Origin: Quercus robur
Taxonomy: Eukaryota > Streptophyta > Magnoliopsida > Fagales > Fagaceae
Direction of reading: 5' to 3'
DNA: 64,000 bases
NCBI RefSeq assembly: GCF_932294415.1
Contig: NC_065545.1
Span: 20,653,357-20,717,356, forward strand
Shown: positions 1 through 11,124 of the stretch, piece after piece
Position numbering within the stretch: the stretch's first letter is position 1
How the letters are laid out: each line of letters opens with the position of its first letter
The notes under the pieces: generated by a model
Database searches by the model: none
Told to the model about the DNA's origin: nothing
Seen by the model: the letters and a program-made list of their open reading frames with translations, nothing else
Position numbers and translations under genes: made by a program

Positions 1-920
1 TTTGACGGGCTGATTCCCCATCTCTTAGAGGGAAAACCATCAGCTTATTAGAGTTACATTAGCCCAAGCCCACATGTGGCGGGATCACACTCGATATATA
101 CAATTCTCTGTGTGTGTTTGGTTGGGGGGCGGGGAATCACAAGCATTACTTGTATGTTTGTTACCAAAAACTGTTTTGAATCTTTTGATGCATTCTGAAA
201 AGTGGGAATATGTAGCATTTAACGTCTATTTAACATATGATTAGAAACAAAGTTTATTATGTTGAATCATGTTGTGTGATATAATCTTTCTTGTGATCAG
301 AAAGTTATTATTCTTCTCTATTCAAGTTCTACAACTTAATAACTTTATTTTCTGGTAGGCCACCTAGAGTTTTTACAAGACTTGAATCACAAGACTTCTA
401 TCATCACTCATTTATAACAAGAATAGCACAAAATCTAAACCTTCACATATCTTCATACACATAACTCAAGCATAATTATACAACCATTAACATTTTCATC
501 ACTTGCACTTCACTAATTAAGTTGGAAGGCTCACACAAATATTTTGAGAGTTATAAATTCCTAGATAGCTTAATCAAGACGAAATGATGAACACATAAAG
601 GGAATTAAAAATCTAGATGACAACATGAATATTTTTTTACTATGAAAAAATTGCAAAATTGTCTTTTCCAAACTTTATTTTTTATTTTTTATTTTATAAA
701 TTGTCTTTTTCCAAACTTACATTGGAAACATGCTTGGTGAATTTAATGAATTATATAATCAGCATGACATGTTTTTGTTCAATATCAATTATCTCTGTTG
801 AATTCATTCACATTGAGAACTTAACTAGGTGTTATTTTTTTAAGGCAAAGGTAGAAATACGTTGTGGCTTGAATCTAAAAATCATAGTATTAAATAAATT
901 CCTTAGATGAATGCATAACC

Positions 921-969
921 AAATTAAATAACCCAATGGTTTCAAAAAAAAAAAATTAAATAACCCAAT
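921..969 (+). repeat. Minute poly(A) insertion flanked by 17-bp direct repeats
   Basis: The 17-mer AAATTAAATAACCCAAT occurs at 921-937 and again at 953-969. Between the copies lies only GGTTTC followed by an A run. A poly(A)-ended insert with a long target-site duplication is the signature of target-primed reverse transcription (LINE or SINE machinery). Here almost the entire element is missing. Confidence 0.6.
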
Positions 970-2603
970 TATATGTATATATTACAAACGTTTGCTAAAT
1001 GGGGATGTGATGACTTTTATTAAGTGTTCATATCACTATATAGTATACAAATAATTTGTGGGTTTCCATTTATATATAATGGACTCCTTATTTTTCTCTT
1101 CTAATTTACTTAATTCACATTTGTAGTTAAAAGAAAAAATGAAAATACGGGACAGCACACATAACATAATTCCGTGTCCCATTACCAGCGTGGGATCACT
1201 AGCAAAATTTAGTATTTAATAATAAAAAAAAGGTATTTGATGTTAAAAGATTTTATATCACATGATAATATCAAAATGGAAATGAGCCAAATTGGCAAAA
1301 ACCTTGGTTAAATGGTAATGAGTTGCACCTGGGAACCGTGGCGGTTTCAGAATTTTTTTTAGGGGGGTCAATAGTGTTGAAGCTAGAAATTTATTGTCGC
1401 AGGAGTAAAACATAAAATGATTATTATTTTTTGTATATTCAACTTTCATATTATATAAAATAATTTAAAATAGTATTCTAAATACAATTTAGTAGACAAA
1501 TTTTATTGTACAATAGCCTAAAAAATTATTAATAGTTTAAAGATTGTTAAGACAACAATCATTGAATACATAAATAAATATAATTAAATAACTAATTAAA
1601 CATTTTTGTCAAATTAATAATAATTTATTATATTTATATGTACTAACAATTAAAAAAATGATAAAGAACAATAGTAACACACATAAGATTTGGTCTAGGA
1701 GTAAATGTGAAACTAAGAAAAATAAATAGTAATTGATATAAGTTTTTTTTTTTTTTTTTTTTTAAGCATATGACTTTTTAATCATACACGTGGTCATTCT
1801 CTTGGAATTGGAGTAAGCACTAAAAACTTCTTGAACCTGGAAATCTATAAAACACTTATCAACCTACTTGATTAGATAGAAAGAAAACATACAAGGGAGA
1901 AAAAGTGATAAAGAGAATGAGGAAAAAAATCACAGATATAGATACAAATAGGTTTGTTGTAGAGGTGGTGTAATTTTATTTTTTTAATTGCTAAAAGTAG
2001 TGTACTTTTTTTCTCATGAAGAAGAAAAGTGCAAGGAAAAATAGTTCCATTCCTCCATCAATTGTAAAGTAAGCTAGAGTTAGATAAGGTTTACTTATTT
2101 ATTTATTTTAAAATGAATGAGAAATTTTAAGAGTAGTGCTACTGCATGACACCTTCACAACAAAATTTAGGTGACAAGTTGTTAAATGTATGTAAAAAAG
2201 TGATGTCAATTGTGGGTCTAGATAAATTCAGTTACAATTTGCCACTTAACCTTTATTTTAAAATTATTATGAAAATATTGTGAAAATAGCACAAAGTTGA
2301 GCATATTCAAGCTTATTTGATTTAAACAAAAATTATGCTCAAAGTGTCCAAAATTTTATTTTGGAGGGTCAAAAAAAAATTTTTAATTTTGTATATAATT
2401 TTTTCTTTTTGCCCAAGTCCGGGGGTTCATTTGAATTCCCTGGGCTGGTTGTAGAGTCACCTGCGCTTGGGAAGGGGAAAAAAGTGGTAATGAGTTGTGT
2501 GAATGTCTGTATAAAGGGTAACATTAACATGAGGGGTATAACTTTTCTTTTTTTTGTCATACTTTGTTAATGTGTCAAATGTGATTAGTAAAAAATTACT
2601 TCT

Positions 2604-2648
2604 ATATGAATTTACTTTTTTTTTTTTTGAGAAACATATGAATTTACT
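2604..2648 (-). repeat. Minute poly(T) insertion flanked by 13-bp direct repeats
   Basis: ATATGAATTTACT is present at 2604-2616 and at 2636-2648. The 19-nt insert reads GTTTCTC followed by an A run on the minus strand. It belongs to the same series as the inserts at 36441, 36905, 38689 and 21472, whose inserts end in (C)TTTCTC or CTTCTC plus poly(A). Confidence 0.65.
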
Positions 2649-2969
2649 AATGATACGACTTTTATTTTGCATTCACAATATATCACATCAAGGATTCATA
2701 TGAGTGCATTTACTTACTAGAATTAATTCTAAGAACCAAGCAATTAGATCTATGAACTCCCATCTTTTTTAAGTGGTTAGGTTTTTAGGGTTCGAAAAGA
2801 GGTGAATTTCTTGGAGAATAAACCCTAGTTTGCAAGCAAAGAAGACAGTCAGAGGAGAGAAGTTGTGAAAGAGAAAATTTATTGGAGAGAGAGAGAAAAT
2901 GAGCTATAACCTAATTATTATTATTATATATATAATATATACACACACAAATTTTATCAAAATTGCCTG

Positions 2970-3183
2970 ATAATTGAATCCAGTTTTTATCTATTAAAAA
3001 AAATCCAATTATTAGCACAAAATCTCCGAGAATTTATTGTCTTCCTAATAAGATTTCGAGTCAAATATCAATGGCATAATTGGATCCAGCTTTTTTCTAC
3101 TAAAAACAAATTAAAAAGAATCCAATTACTAGCACAAAATCACCAAGCCTTTATTGCCTTCCTAATATGATTATGAGTCGAAT
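2970..3183. repeat. Tandem duplication of about 100 bp in the phytocyanin 1 upstream region
   Basis: Unit 1 (about 2970-3065) and unit 2 (about 3076-3183) share the order ATAATTG-ATCCAG, AATCCAATTA, TAGCACAAAATC, TTTATTG and CTTCCTAATA, then a GAGTC block. Unit 2 has a short internal insertion. The pair ends about 275 bp before the start codon, so it may lie in the promoter, but no regulatory role can be shown. Confidence 0.6.
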
Positions 3184-3390
3184 TTATTTGGCCGAGCTCA
3201 AAAATATCAAACAATATCAAATAAGCAGACTTCCCAATTTTACTACAAACTTGTGTTACAAGGTGTGTAGAAGAAATTTCCGCGTGAAAATCTTTTCCTT
3301 CCATATTTGACACCTTACCATCAATACATATACATGACCCCTTAGAATTTTCTACCACTATTTTATCGTCTAACCTAGCTAGCTCTCTTT

Positions 3391-3405
3391 AATATATATA
3401 TATAT
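3391..3405 (+). promoter_or_regulatory. Candidate TATA region of phytocyanin 1
   Basis: A TTAATATATATATAT tract lies about 55-65 bases before the ATG at 3458 and is followed by a CT-rich leader (TCTCTCTCTCTCGC). The spacing suits a plant TATA box with a short leader. An AT dinucleotide repeat is a weak signal on its own. Confidence 0.4.
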
Positions 3406-3457
3406 TTTTAATTTCTAGATCTCTCTCTCTCGCTTTTTCCCCGAGTGTAGAAAAACC

Positions 3458-5985
3458 ATGGCGGCTTTCGCTAAGAGTGCAATGGTTTTGTTGAGTGTGA
3501 TGACCCTTATTGAGGTCTCTTTTGCTGTTGTTTATACGGTGGGTGAATCTCAAGGGTGGACAACCCATGTTGATTACAAGAGTTGGGCTGCTAATAAGAC
3601 ATTCCATGTTGGTGACATTATTAGTAAGAACTTCCTTCTTAATCTTTATATATGATTTAGTATTCTTTTATGTTTTTCTTAATGTCTATTTTTTTTTTCT
3701 TGGCTTTATTAATATTCATATGGTCCTTAGTTATGGTGGATTTTTATGAATTTTGGATATTATAGGGTAATTAATTGAGTTTGAGTTCTCCTCAAATTTT
3801 TTTTTTTTTTTTTTGAGTTTTGAGTTTCTTGAGTTTTATTATACTGGAGTTTTGTGAGATTTGCCTTGGAGATTTATAAATAAAAAAACTATATACACTA
3901 ATTTACACTATTTATGTACTTTCTCTAAGAATTTTATATCTTAATTTAATTATGCATAGGATGTGTACCCAAAAAATGAGTAATCTTAACTTTAAAAAAG
4001 AATACCACCTATTCTAGTGGCTGTGTCTTTGTTAATGGATCAATTGGTCAAATAATATATATTGCAATTTTTTCTCCCTTTTGTGATACCACTAAAAGAA
4101 TAGTGTTAGGGTTTCTTTTTCATGGCCTCAAGTAAAGCCCTAGATCCCTTTCTCAATGGAAAAGAACCATCTAGCTTTACAAGATAAATTCTAACATAAT
4201 TCTTTTGCTTATTGATGATATATATTTTGGTTAATTTTCTGTGAGTGAGATTTTTCTTTTCTTTTTTCCCATTGATTCTCTGAACTATGATTTGGCTTCA
4301 TTGTTTTGCCTCTCTGTATTGGTGGGGGAATCTTTCTCAGTATTTACAATTCTATTATGTTCAATTTTAATCAGTCAAACAAAAAAAAGTTCCTAGTGAA
4401 ACAGATTTGCTTCAACTTTATTTTTTTTAGCATAAGTACCCTTTCCCCCCCTATTTTCTTTACAAGTAAAGAAATCAAATTTGATTTTTTTTTCCTTGAT
4501 TTTTTTTTCAATGGAATTTCAATGTATAGAAAAAATTAAGATTTTAATTCCTTTATTCTCACAATAACCTATATATATATATATTCCATGAATACCTTTT
4601 TTGCTATTTCCTTTTAAAAATAAAAGGCAGCATCAATTTTTATTTTCCAAATTAAGAATATTGAAGTGTGCACTGTGCACATGGATGCGGTGAGTCTTTA
4701 AAATTTTTTACATAAATAAATAAGTGCCAAAAAGACTCTAAAGTCTAAACAAAAGACTCTAAAGTCTAAACAACCTTTGTAATTAGGTTCAACATTCGTA
4801 TTTTATGCCTTTGATGCGTCTTTTCAGTAAACATAAAATAGTGCATGTAATTTTTTTTCCCCCCAATATTAAAGAATATAAAAAAACTCTCTGTTTAGTT
4901 TTTATTAGCCATTGACCAAGCCTATTGAAAAAATTATTCCCCTTTCATGGGTCACAATTTTCCCAACACTAGTAGGGAAAATTCCCTCCTAGCTAGTGGA
5001 TAACAGATTTTATCTCCAAAAACATGGGCAATTTGGAACATAATGCCATTTTATTTAGTGTAATTCTTTGTTTTTCAGAAATCTGTCATATTATTCTTAT
5101 CAAGCAAATGCATAGTAGTTAATATCACCTCAAAGGAGAGCATGTTGTAAGTCCTCCCAATTCCTAACTATGAAGAAAGTAGGGCCAAATAAATTTAAAA
5201 AAAAAAAAAAATCTGATTCTATATCTGCAAATGATAAACCACACATAATAGAGGTTGGACTCCAAGACCAGTTGTCCTAATACCAATGATAAATAACCCA
5301 TTAAAAAATTTTGAATTTAATTATTTAACCAATATTCTTTCGCAACTAATTATCACTATTTTCACACGCAGATTTCCAATACGACGCTAAAAATAATGAC
5401 GTGATTGAAGTGAGCCGTGAAGATTTCCACACATGCAACCTTAGATCTCCACTCGCTTTCTTCAGCACTGGCAGGGACATGATCAATATGAGTTATCCTC
5501 GCCATTATTACTACGTTTGCACCACCCCTGGCCACTGCTTAGATGGCCAGAAGGTTGACATCAGGGTCCTCAAAATTCCAAAATCAACTCCTACGCCTAG
5601 TCCAACTCCAACTCCTAATCCTAGTACTAGTCCAAGTCCAAGTCCTAGTGCAACACCCAAACCTAGTACCAGTCCAAGTGCTACTCCTAAACCTAGTCCT
5701 AATCCAAGTCCAAGTGCTACTCCTAGGCCTAGTCCTAGTCCAAGCCCAATTGCAACTCCTCCAAGTCCAAGAGCAACTCCTAATCCTAGTACTAGTCCTA
5801 GCCCTAGTACTAATACTAGTTCAAGTCCAAAATCCAGTGCAGCTCCTCCTCATGATCACTCTATTCCACCAGTGGCACAGGCACCTGCCCCATCTAAGAA
5901 GAGTGCTGCATCATCAATGGTATCTTCCAAAGGGCTGCTTGCAATCCAGCTTTTGATGGCTTTGTGTTTTCTTGCATATTTTTAA
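3458..5985 (+). CDS. Phytocyanin (uclacyanin/stellacyanin-like) with Pro/Ser/Thr-rich domain; copper histidine replaced
   Basis: Two exons, 3458-3623 and 5372-5985, join in phase 1 to give 259 residues; the 1748-bp intron is GT-AG. Residues 1-23 form a signal peptide. Residues 24-124 are the plastocyanin-like fold, with Cys77/Cys111 as the expected disulfide and YYVCTTPGHCLDGQK supplying Cys105, His110 and Gln115. Residues 125 to about 225 are a Pro/Ser/Thr/Ala-rich arabinogalactan-like tail. A hydrophobic C-terminus follows a small-residue stretch and suggests a GPI anchor. The family acts at the plasma membrane or cell wall and binds copper or has lost it. The usual first ligand, His in an HNV motif, is here Asn64 in KNNDV, so a normal type-1 copper site is unlikely and the protein may behave like early-nodulin-like relatives. 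Its neighbour at 7561-9363 is convergent and has the same intron phase and position. Confidence 0.9.
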
Positions 5986-7560
5986 GATGTGTTTCTCTGT
6001 TCAGTAGAGGCAACTAGTTATGTTTATGTTTAATCAGGACCTATAATTTTGCATGATATTCTTATATTATTCTAATTTCAATTATTTGGACACATTTCCA
6101 TATTCCAATAAATGAGGGCCCGTTTGGTAATGTTGTTCTAGTAAGGTTGTTTGTATTTTTTGAAAATACGTGTGGATGAAAAGTGTGTGTCTGTGTGAAA
6201 ATACGTATAATGTTATTTAAACATTGAAAACTGTTGTTTAAACAACGATAACAAACGGGTCCTAAATTTTTGAAACAAAGTGAGGTAAAATTGGCAGCAC
6301 ACAAGTTGATTATGGCTTAAGCTTTTAATGAGCTCAACTTGATCATAGTGACTTAAGTTCGACTTGAAAATTGCAAATTAGGTTATGCCAAATTGGTACT
6401 CGATGTTATTAAATGAATGAATTTTATTGTTTGGAGTGTAAGCTCAATTTGAAGCTTAAAACTTTATGGAAAATTTTATAGAATGGAGGAAGGTACTCAA
6501 AGACTTTTATCTATATTCATGGATCATGCAATCAAACGATTTTGATGAATATGTGGTATTTATGCCATTAACTCTATGGTTTAACGTTCATCCTGTGGCT
6601 TGTCAAGCATAGTTTTGTGTCTGAATGAGATTAGTTATCAAACTAAAAAATAGACCTTAAAATTGTATATCTATTAACCCAACAATATAAAGAGTCTTGC
6701 AAAATTAAAACTTGAGGTAGAGACATGACTTTCTAACATTTTTGCTAGATGGGAAAAAGTCCCATTTGAGAGCACTTGCATCTAGTTTTGCATTTTTTGG
6801 TTAAATTATCTCTTTTAAAAAGTCACTTCTTTTGGAGTTTCAAATGATAATAATGACATTTTTGCGGTATTTCATATATGTGATATATTCAAACTCTACC
6901 GTGCTTCTCCCTCTATCTATGAAAGTCACTTTTCTATTTTAAAAACTTGCTTTAAATAATCACAAATTGTCTCATATACATGAAATTTCAAAGCTTCCAA
7001 CTTGCTTGAACCAAATTGATTTGGCAGAATAACTGCACATTCATTGACATCTATGTAGATATGTTGAAGTTTTTACTCCTCAGGGGATAAGGCTTGGGCT
7101 GGCTAATCCTGATTGGAGAATCATATTCCATGATGCTCTTTAGACTTTAGGAACTTTAATTATATGGCACACCACTCTCTATTTTTACCATTCCATATAA
7201 ATATTCTTTCTTTATCATTTTCGGTATTAAGATCCTCTTGAATTGTTAAGGAAACTTCTTTTTGGAATTATTATATGGTAACTTCTTTTTGGAATTATTA
7301 TATACTAACGACTCCTTTTATATATTGAATATGTAAAATATATTGATGGAAATAAACTCATCCCAACACATAGAATAAAATTAAACTAGCACACTAAAGT
7401 GGCATATTCCATTGAAATTCTCTATCCATTTAAAGTGCAGTCGACAAGGTATTAGGTATTAACTTATATCATGCATATGAAAGTGGCCATCAATCCCAAC
7501 AGATATATGGTAATACAATCCCAAATGATTAGTAGACATAATGACTTTTACACTAATAAG
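5986..7560. other. Intergenic DNA between convergent phytocyanin genes
   Basis: It holds the 3' regions of both flanking genes and one MITE (6116-6262). A 27-bp near-identical tandem repeat begins AACTTCTTTTTGG at about 7252 and 7279. I see no other gene. Confidence 0.6.
6116..6262. mobile_element. MITE with GGGCCCGTTTGG-type terminal inverted repeats
   Basis: The left end is GGGCCCGTTTGGTAATG and the right end, read in reverse complement, is GGACCCGTTTGTTATCG. The interior has paired GAAAATACGT motifs and a GTTTAAACAAC-type stretch. The total length of about 147 bp and the TIR sequence resemble plant hAT-type MITEs. Both flanks contain TAAAT, but no full 8-bp target duplication is clear. 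A diverged relative sits at 58653-58804. Confidence 0.6.
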
Positions 7561-9363
7561 CTAACCAATAAGATAAAATGCAAGAGCAGTCACAGCCAAC
7601 CAAAACTTGGAAGACTGGATAATTGGAGCACTGCTTGGAGATGGGCTAGGTGCTATGAAAGCAGAAGGTGAGCCTGATAGAGCTGATTCACTAGGAGCTA
7701 AGCTTGGACTTCTTGCTGAAGCTCTGATGACCTTGATTGGAACCTTCTGACCGGCTTGGCAGTGGCCAGGTACGCCACAGAGATAATAGAAGTTGCCGGG
7801 GCTTCTTAGGGTGATGGAGTCGGAGCCAGAGGTGTAGGAGGCAATTGGAGAAGTTGCATTGCAAGACTGGAAATTTTGATGGGTTACTTGCAACACATTG
7901 TGGAATTGCTTATTATATGTAAAAACTGCATGTTAATACATAACATTAAGTGATAAATACAGAGATGACCATTTCAAGAACAAAATTATAGCTGAAAAAT
8001 CCTGGATGAAAAATTCATTAAACATGCTAACAAGACAATTTTTCTATGTTTTCCAATTTCAAATTGAGGCACGTCCTAAGATTTAATTCAAAGACTCTTT
8101 ACATAAGATGCGATCCTTCTTAGGAGAAAAAAATGTAAATCAATTAATCATACTAGTGAAAATGTTTGAGTTTGCATAAAAATCAAGTAAATAATCTACT
8201 CACAATTTACAGGTCATTGAATGGTTTTCATTAACATATAATGTAGCTCAATGATTAACTTAAACTGTACTCCTCAATACAAAATTAAACAAATCAATCT
8301 TTGCATATTTAGCACATCTGGTTATCTCATCAGATCAGGACAAAAGTGTGTCTCACAGCAATAATTAGGGTGCCAGATAACTGGAGGTGAAAACAAAGAA
8401 ATATTTCTAATAACAGAAAATCTGACTGAAGTACTAGTTCACTCTGGCACATGCAAAGCTAGGTCCAAAAGTGTAGGTTGAAATTTTCTGGATGGCTATG
8501 GTGAACCACTATACCAATACAAGGACCCTATGATTTTAGAGGGGAAGGTGGGATTATTCTATGATTTGATTAAATCTGCATACACAATTCTTTCTCAAAA
8601 AATAAAAATAAAATAAAATAAAATAAAACATATACAATTTAATTCACACATTTTTTTTATAACTTGCTCAAACAATAAAACTCTAGATATAAAGGTAATA
8701 TTTACTTTTGATCTAGTTAAAATGAACTATTTTGCGTATGTGTGTTTAACTATATATATATGTTACAAAATGATGAATTTAATTATTTAATTATTAGACA
8801 AAATTCTCCTATAACACATTACATTTCTTTAAAAGTTAAAATCATCACATGTATTATTTAAAAAGTGAAGTGACTTGTTAAATAGGCCATGAGATTTATT
8901 AAAAAAAAAAACCAATCACGAGAGGGTTTTATTGATCTTCACATAATAAACTGGTTTGTAGGTATATTTTTTTCAAAAAAACATTACGTGTAATAGTAGT
9001 GTGAAGCAATTATGAGCCAAATGTATTGGCAAATTTTAAGACATGGTTTTGCACATATCAAACCCAAACAAGTTTTCACATAGAAGAGTGGAAAAACGAG
9101 AACAAAATCAATATATATCAGAACTCAGAAGAGGAAAATAACAAAACAAAAAGGCGGGATAAGAAGAGAGGTAACTCACCGATTTTGTCACCAAAATGGA
9201 AGTTGTTGGTGGAAGACCACTTGGTATAATCAACAGGGATTTGGATAGTCCATCCAGCAGAGTCTCCCACAATGTAAGTAGCAGCCATGCAGGCCCCAGA
9301 GAAAGCCATGATCATCATCATCAAGAAAAAGCAAGCCAGTTCTCTTTTAGCCACCAACGCCAT
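7561..9363 (-). CDS. Phytocyanin (uclacyanin/stellacyanin-like), copper site intact, probable GPI anchor
   Basis: Two exons on the minus strand, 9363-9180 and 7925-7561, join in phase 1 to give 182 residues; the intron 7926-9179 is GT-AG. I chose the ATG at 9363 because a longer frame would need a TTG start. Residues 1-27 are a signal peptide. The phytocyanin domain covers about 28-129. His70 (in QFHNV), Cys111 and His116 (in CGVPGHC) and Gln121 form the expected copper ligands, and Cys83-Cys117 the disulfide. A short Ser/Pro/Ala-rich stretch and a hydrophobic C-terminus ending in LIG suggest a GPI anchor. The family consists of cell-surface blue-copper proteins thought to take part in redox or cell-wall processes; the exact role is unknown. 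It is convergent with, and paralogous to, the gene at 3458-5985. Confidence 0.92.
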
Positions 9364-9484
9364 GGCTAACAACCCAATGAAGAGAGAGAGAGATCAAAAG
9401 GATAGGTGAGTGAAATTGTGAAAGGATTCCAGCGTGACCATTAATTTAAAGAGTGTTTGTTCTAGAGGGAGTACTAAGCTGACA

Positions 9485-9517
<33 letters not shown>

Positions 9518-10122
9518 CTACATACCCCTGTATTAAAGTTAAATTTTGAATATGATATTTATAAAATTTTAAAAATAATGTCATTAACATTGTGTTTGTG
9601 CCATGCAGGAAGTATACTTTACATGACTTCTGTAAATGTATGAATTTAATGAGAGTTTGGTTGCTCAACTAACACCTTTTAAAATTTTTAGAAAACTTCT
9701 AGGGCTTAAATTTTTTTATCTGTTATTGCAACTATCAAATTATTAAAAAAAAAAAAATTAGTGACTTCAATTTAAATGATATATCACACTTTATTTGAAT
9801 GAGATGTTATTGTATATTGTCTGTACAGGTCACCCATTTTATGTTTAGAGTATGAACATCATTAAAAATAAATAAAGAATCCGCAATCTCTGCAACTTTA
9901 TTCTTTAGTTTCTCTTTCCCTCTCTTCTACCTTCATTCTTCTTAGTACTCATTTCTTAACGATCGGCAAAGTTAGTCCATACACCATTGACTCCATCCCC
10001 AAGCCTTCTTTGCAACCACTATTTGAGTTGCCCATTGCCATCCATCTACTGCCTCCTATGCAGCCTCTGTCACAACAACTCGACAAGTCTCTTTAGTCCA
10101 CAACTTTCAACGCCTACATCAT
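9364..10122. other. Upstream of phytocyanin 2 and flank of the gypsy insertion
   Basis: The phytocyanin 2 leader carries an AGAGAGAGAGAGAT tract (9380-9393), followed by a poly(T) run at 9487-9517. From about 9890 the composition is more pyrimidine-rich. The last five bases, ATCAT, are the left target-site duplication of the retroelement. No gene is visible. Confidence 0.55.
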
Positions 10123-10661
10123 TGATGATGCCGAAAAATCACCAATGAGTCACACAACCTTTGCACGCTCAAAACAATACTTGCACAATGAAAAGAGAAG
10201 ACCTAACAGAGAACACCGGTGTGGTGCCGACCAAATATCCTCCGAAGGTCAAGTTAGAATTTTTCACAACTCTAGAGTGCTAGAGCTCGGGTGAATTATG
10301 CGTACCTTTTTCTTAAGGGTCTTTGGGTTTTTATAGTTATGTAGATCCAAGGCACCTTTTCTTGCGTAACAAGTCTTTTCCTTATAGGAAAGATCTCTAT
10401 TAATGCACATATATTCCAAAACCCTCATTGTGTTAGAATTCTATTCATATTGGGACTCTGTGAACTATGGTTAATCTTGAAATGCAAGTCATTTCCATTC
10501 AAGGTTTCTTGGAGGTCACATAATGATTAATTGAGTGTCATGTGGCTTTTTGATCCGTCCACACTATGTCCATTCACCTAGGATCTGTCCCCTATTAGCC
10601 CACTTACCTAGCACCTAGTTCATCTAAGTGGATCTGTCACCTCCAATTTTCTCCATCTTCA
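10123..10661 (-). repeat. 3' LTR of the gypsy element
   Basis: It begins TGATGATGCCGAAAAATCAC and ends CTCCATCTTCA on the plus strand. It has the same length as the right copy. On the minus strand it is the downstream LTR, next to the polypurine tract. The differences from 19708-20246 are overwhelmingly C/T and A/G changes. Confidence 0.93.
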
Positions 10662-10683
10662 GTTGCCCCCTCACCCCATAGGT
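10662..10683 (-). other. Polypurine tract of the gypsy element
   Basis: Read on the minus strand, TATGGGGTGAGGGGGCAAC directly precedes the 3' LTR. This is where plus-strand DNA synthesis would be primed. The corresponding position in the second element (61176 onward) has a matching but more A/T-rich tract. Confidence 0.6.
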
Positions 10684-10858
10684 CCGTGATTCTTGAGTGG
10701 AAGGACCTATGGGGTGACGGTTTAATCCAGCCCTTTCAGGAACACCCCTAGCCTTGACAGGCTGGCCTGCAATCATTAATGGCGAAGGACACGTGGCATT
10801 TACTGAATGGTCGCTCACTTGGATTGAAGCGCTCCTTTGTCTTCCGTAGTGTTCTCCC

Positions 10859-11121
10859 TATATAAATCAAACTCTCTTCCTCTTATTTCTTTACTTTCTA
10901 CTGAAATCTACGATCAGAGAGCACCGTCATCCTTGTCAGACAATCATACTGTCCAACTGTTGCATCCGTCATCAACACCTCTTTACTGTTCAACTTCAAT
11001 TTTGGTAAGCATTCTTTTCCCTCTACTTTAAACTTTATGCTTTTTTATTTTTCTAGACTTTTTGCACTACCGTCATCCATTATAAACCGATCAGAGTCTT
11101 AGGATTTACTGTCACGTGTAG
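10859..11121 (+). promoter_or_regulatory. TATA box and leader intron of the antisense gene
   Basis: TATATAAA at 10859-10866 lies 266 bases before the ATG. A leader intron with a GTAAGC donor at 11005 and an AG acceptor at 11120-11121 separates the leader from the coding exon, which starts at 11122. The related element has the same arrangement (TATA at 61387, donor 61545, acceptor 61638-61639, ATG 61648). The conserved spacing supports a genuine internal promoter reading opposite to the retroelement. Confidence 0.6.
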
Positions 11122-11124
11122 GTC

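Larger units (their letters stand above)
1..3390. other. AT-rich intergenic DNA upstream of phytocyanin 1
   Basis: I find no supportable gene here; the open frames are short and of low complexity. The stretch contains two minute poly(A)/poly(T) insertions with target duplications (921-969 and 2604-2648, listed separately) and a tandem duplication at 2970-3183. The segment 1330-2490 looks like degraded transposon sequence, with a G-rich patch near 1372 and a matching decayed end near 2410-2480, but its ends could not be fixed. Confidence 0.6.

Noticed and set aside
5543..5956. Long open frame rich in Leu/Val/Gln over the phytocyanin tail
   Set aside because: It is the +1 frame of the Pro/Ser/Thr repeat region of the real gene and has no independent signal.
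9487..9517. Poly(T) as a terminator or retroposon tail
   Set aside because: No flanking duplication or pol III gene is visible; it is treated as a simple homopolymer.
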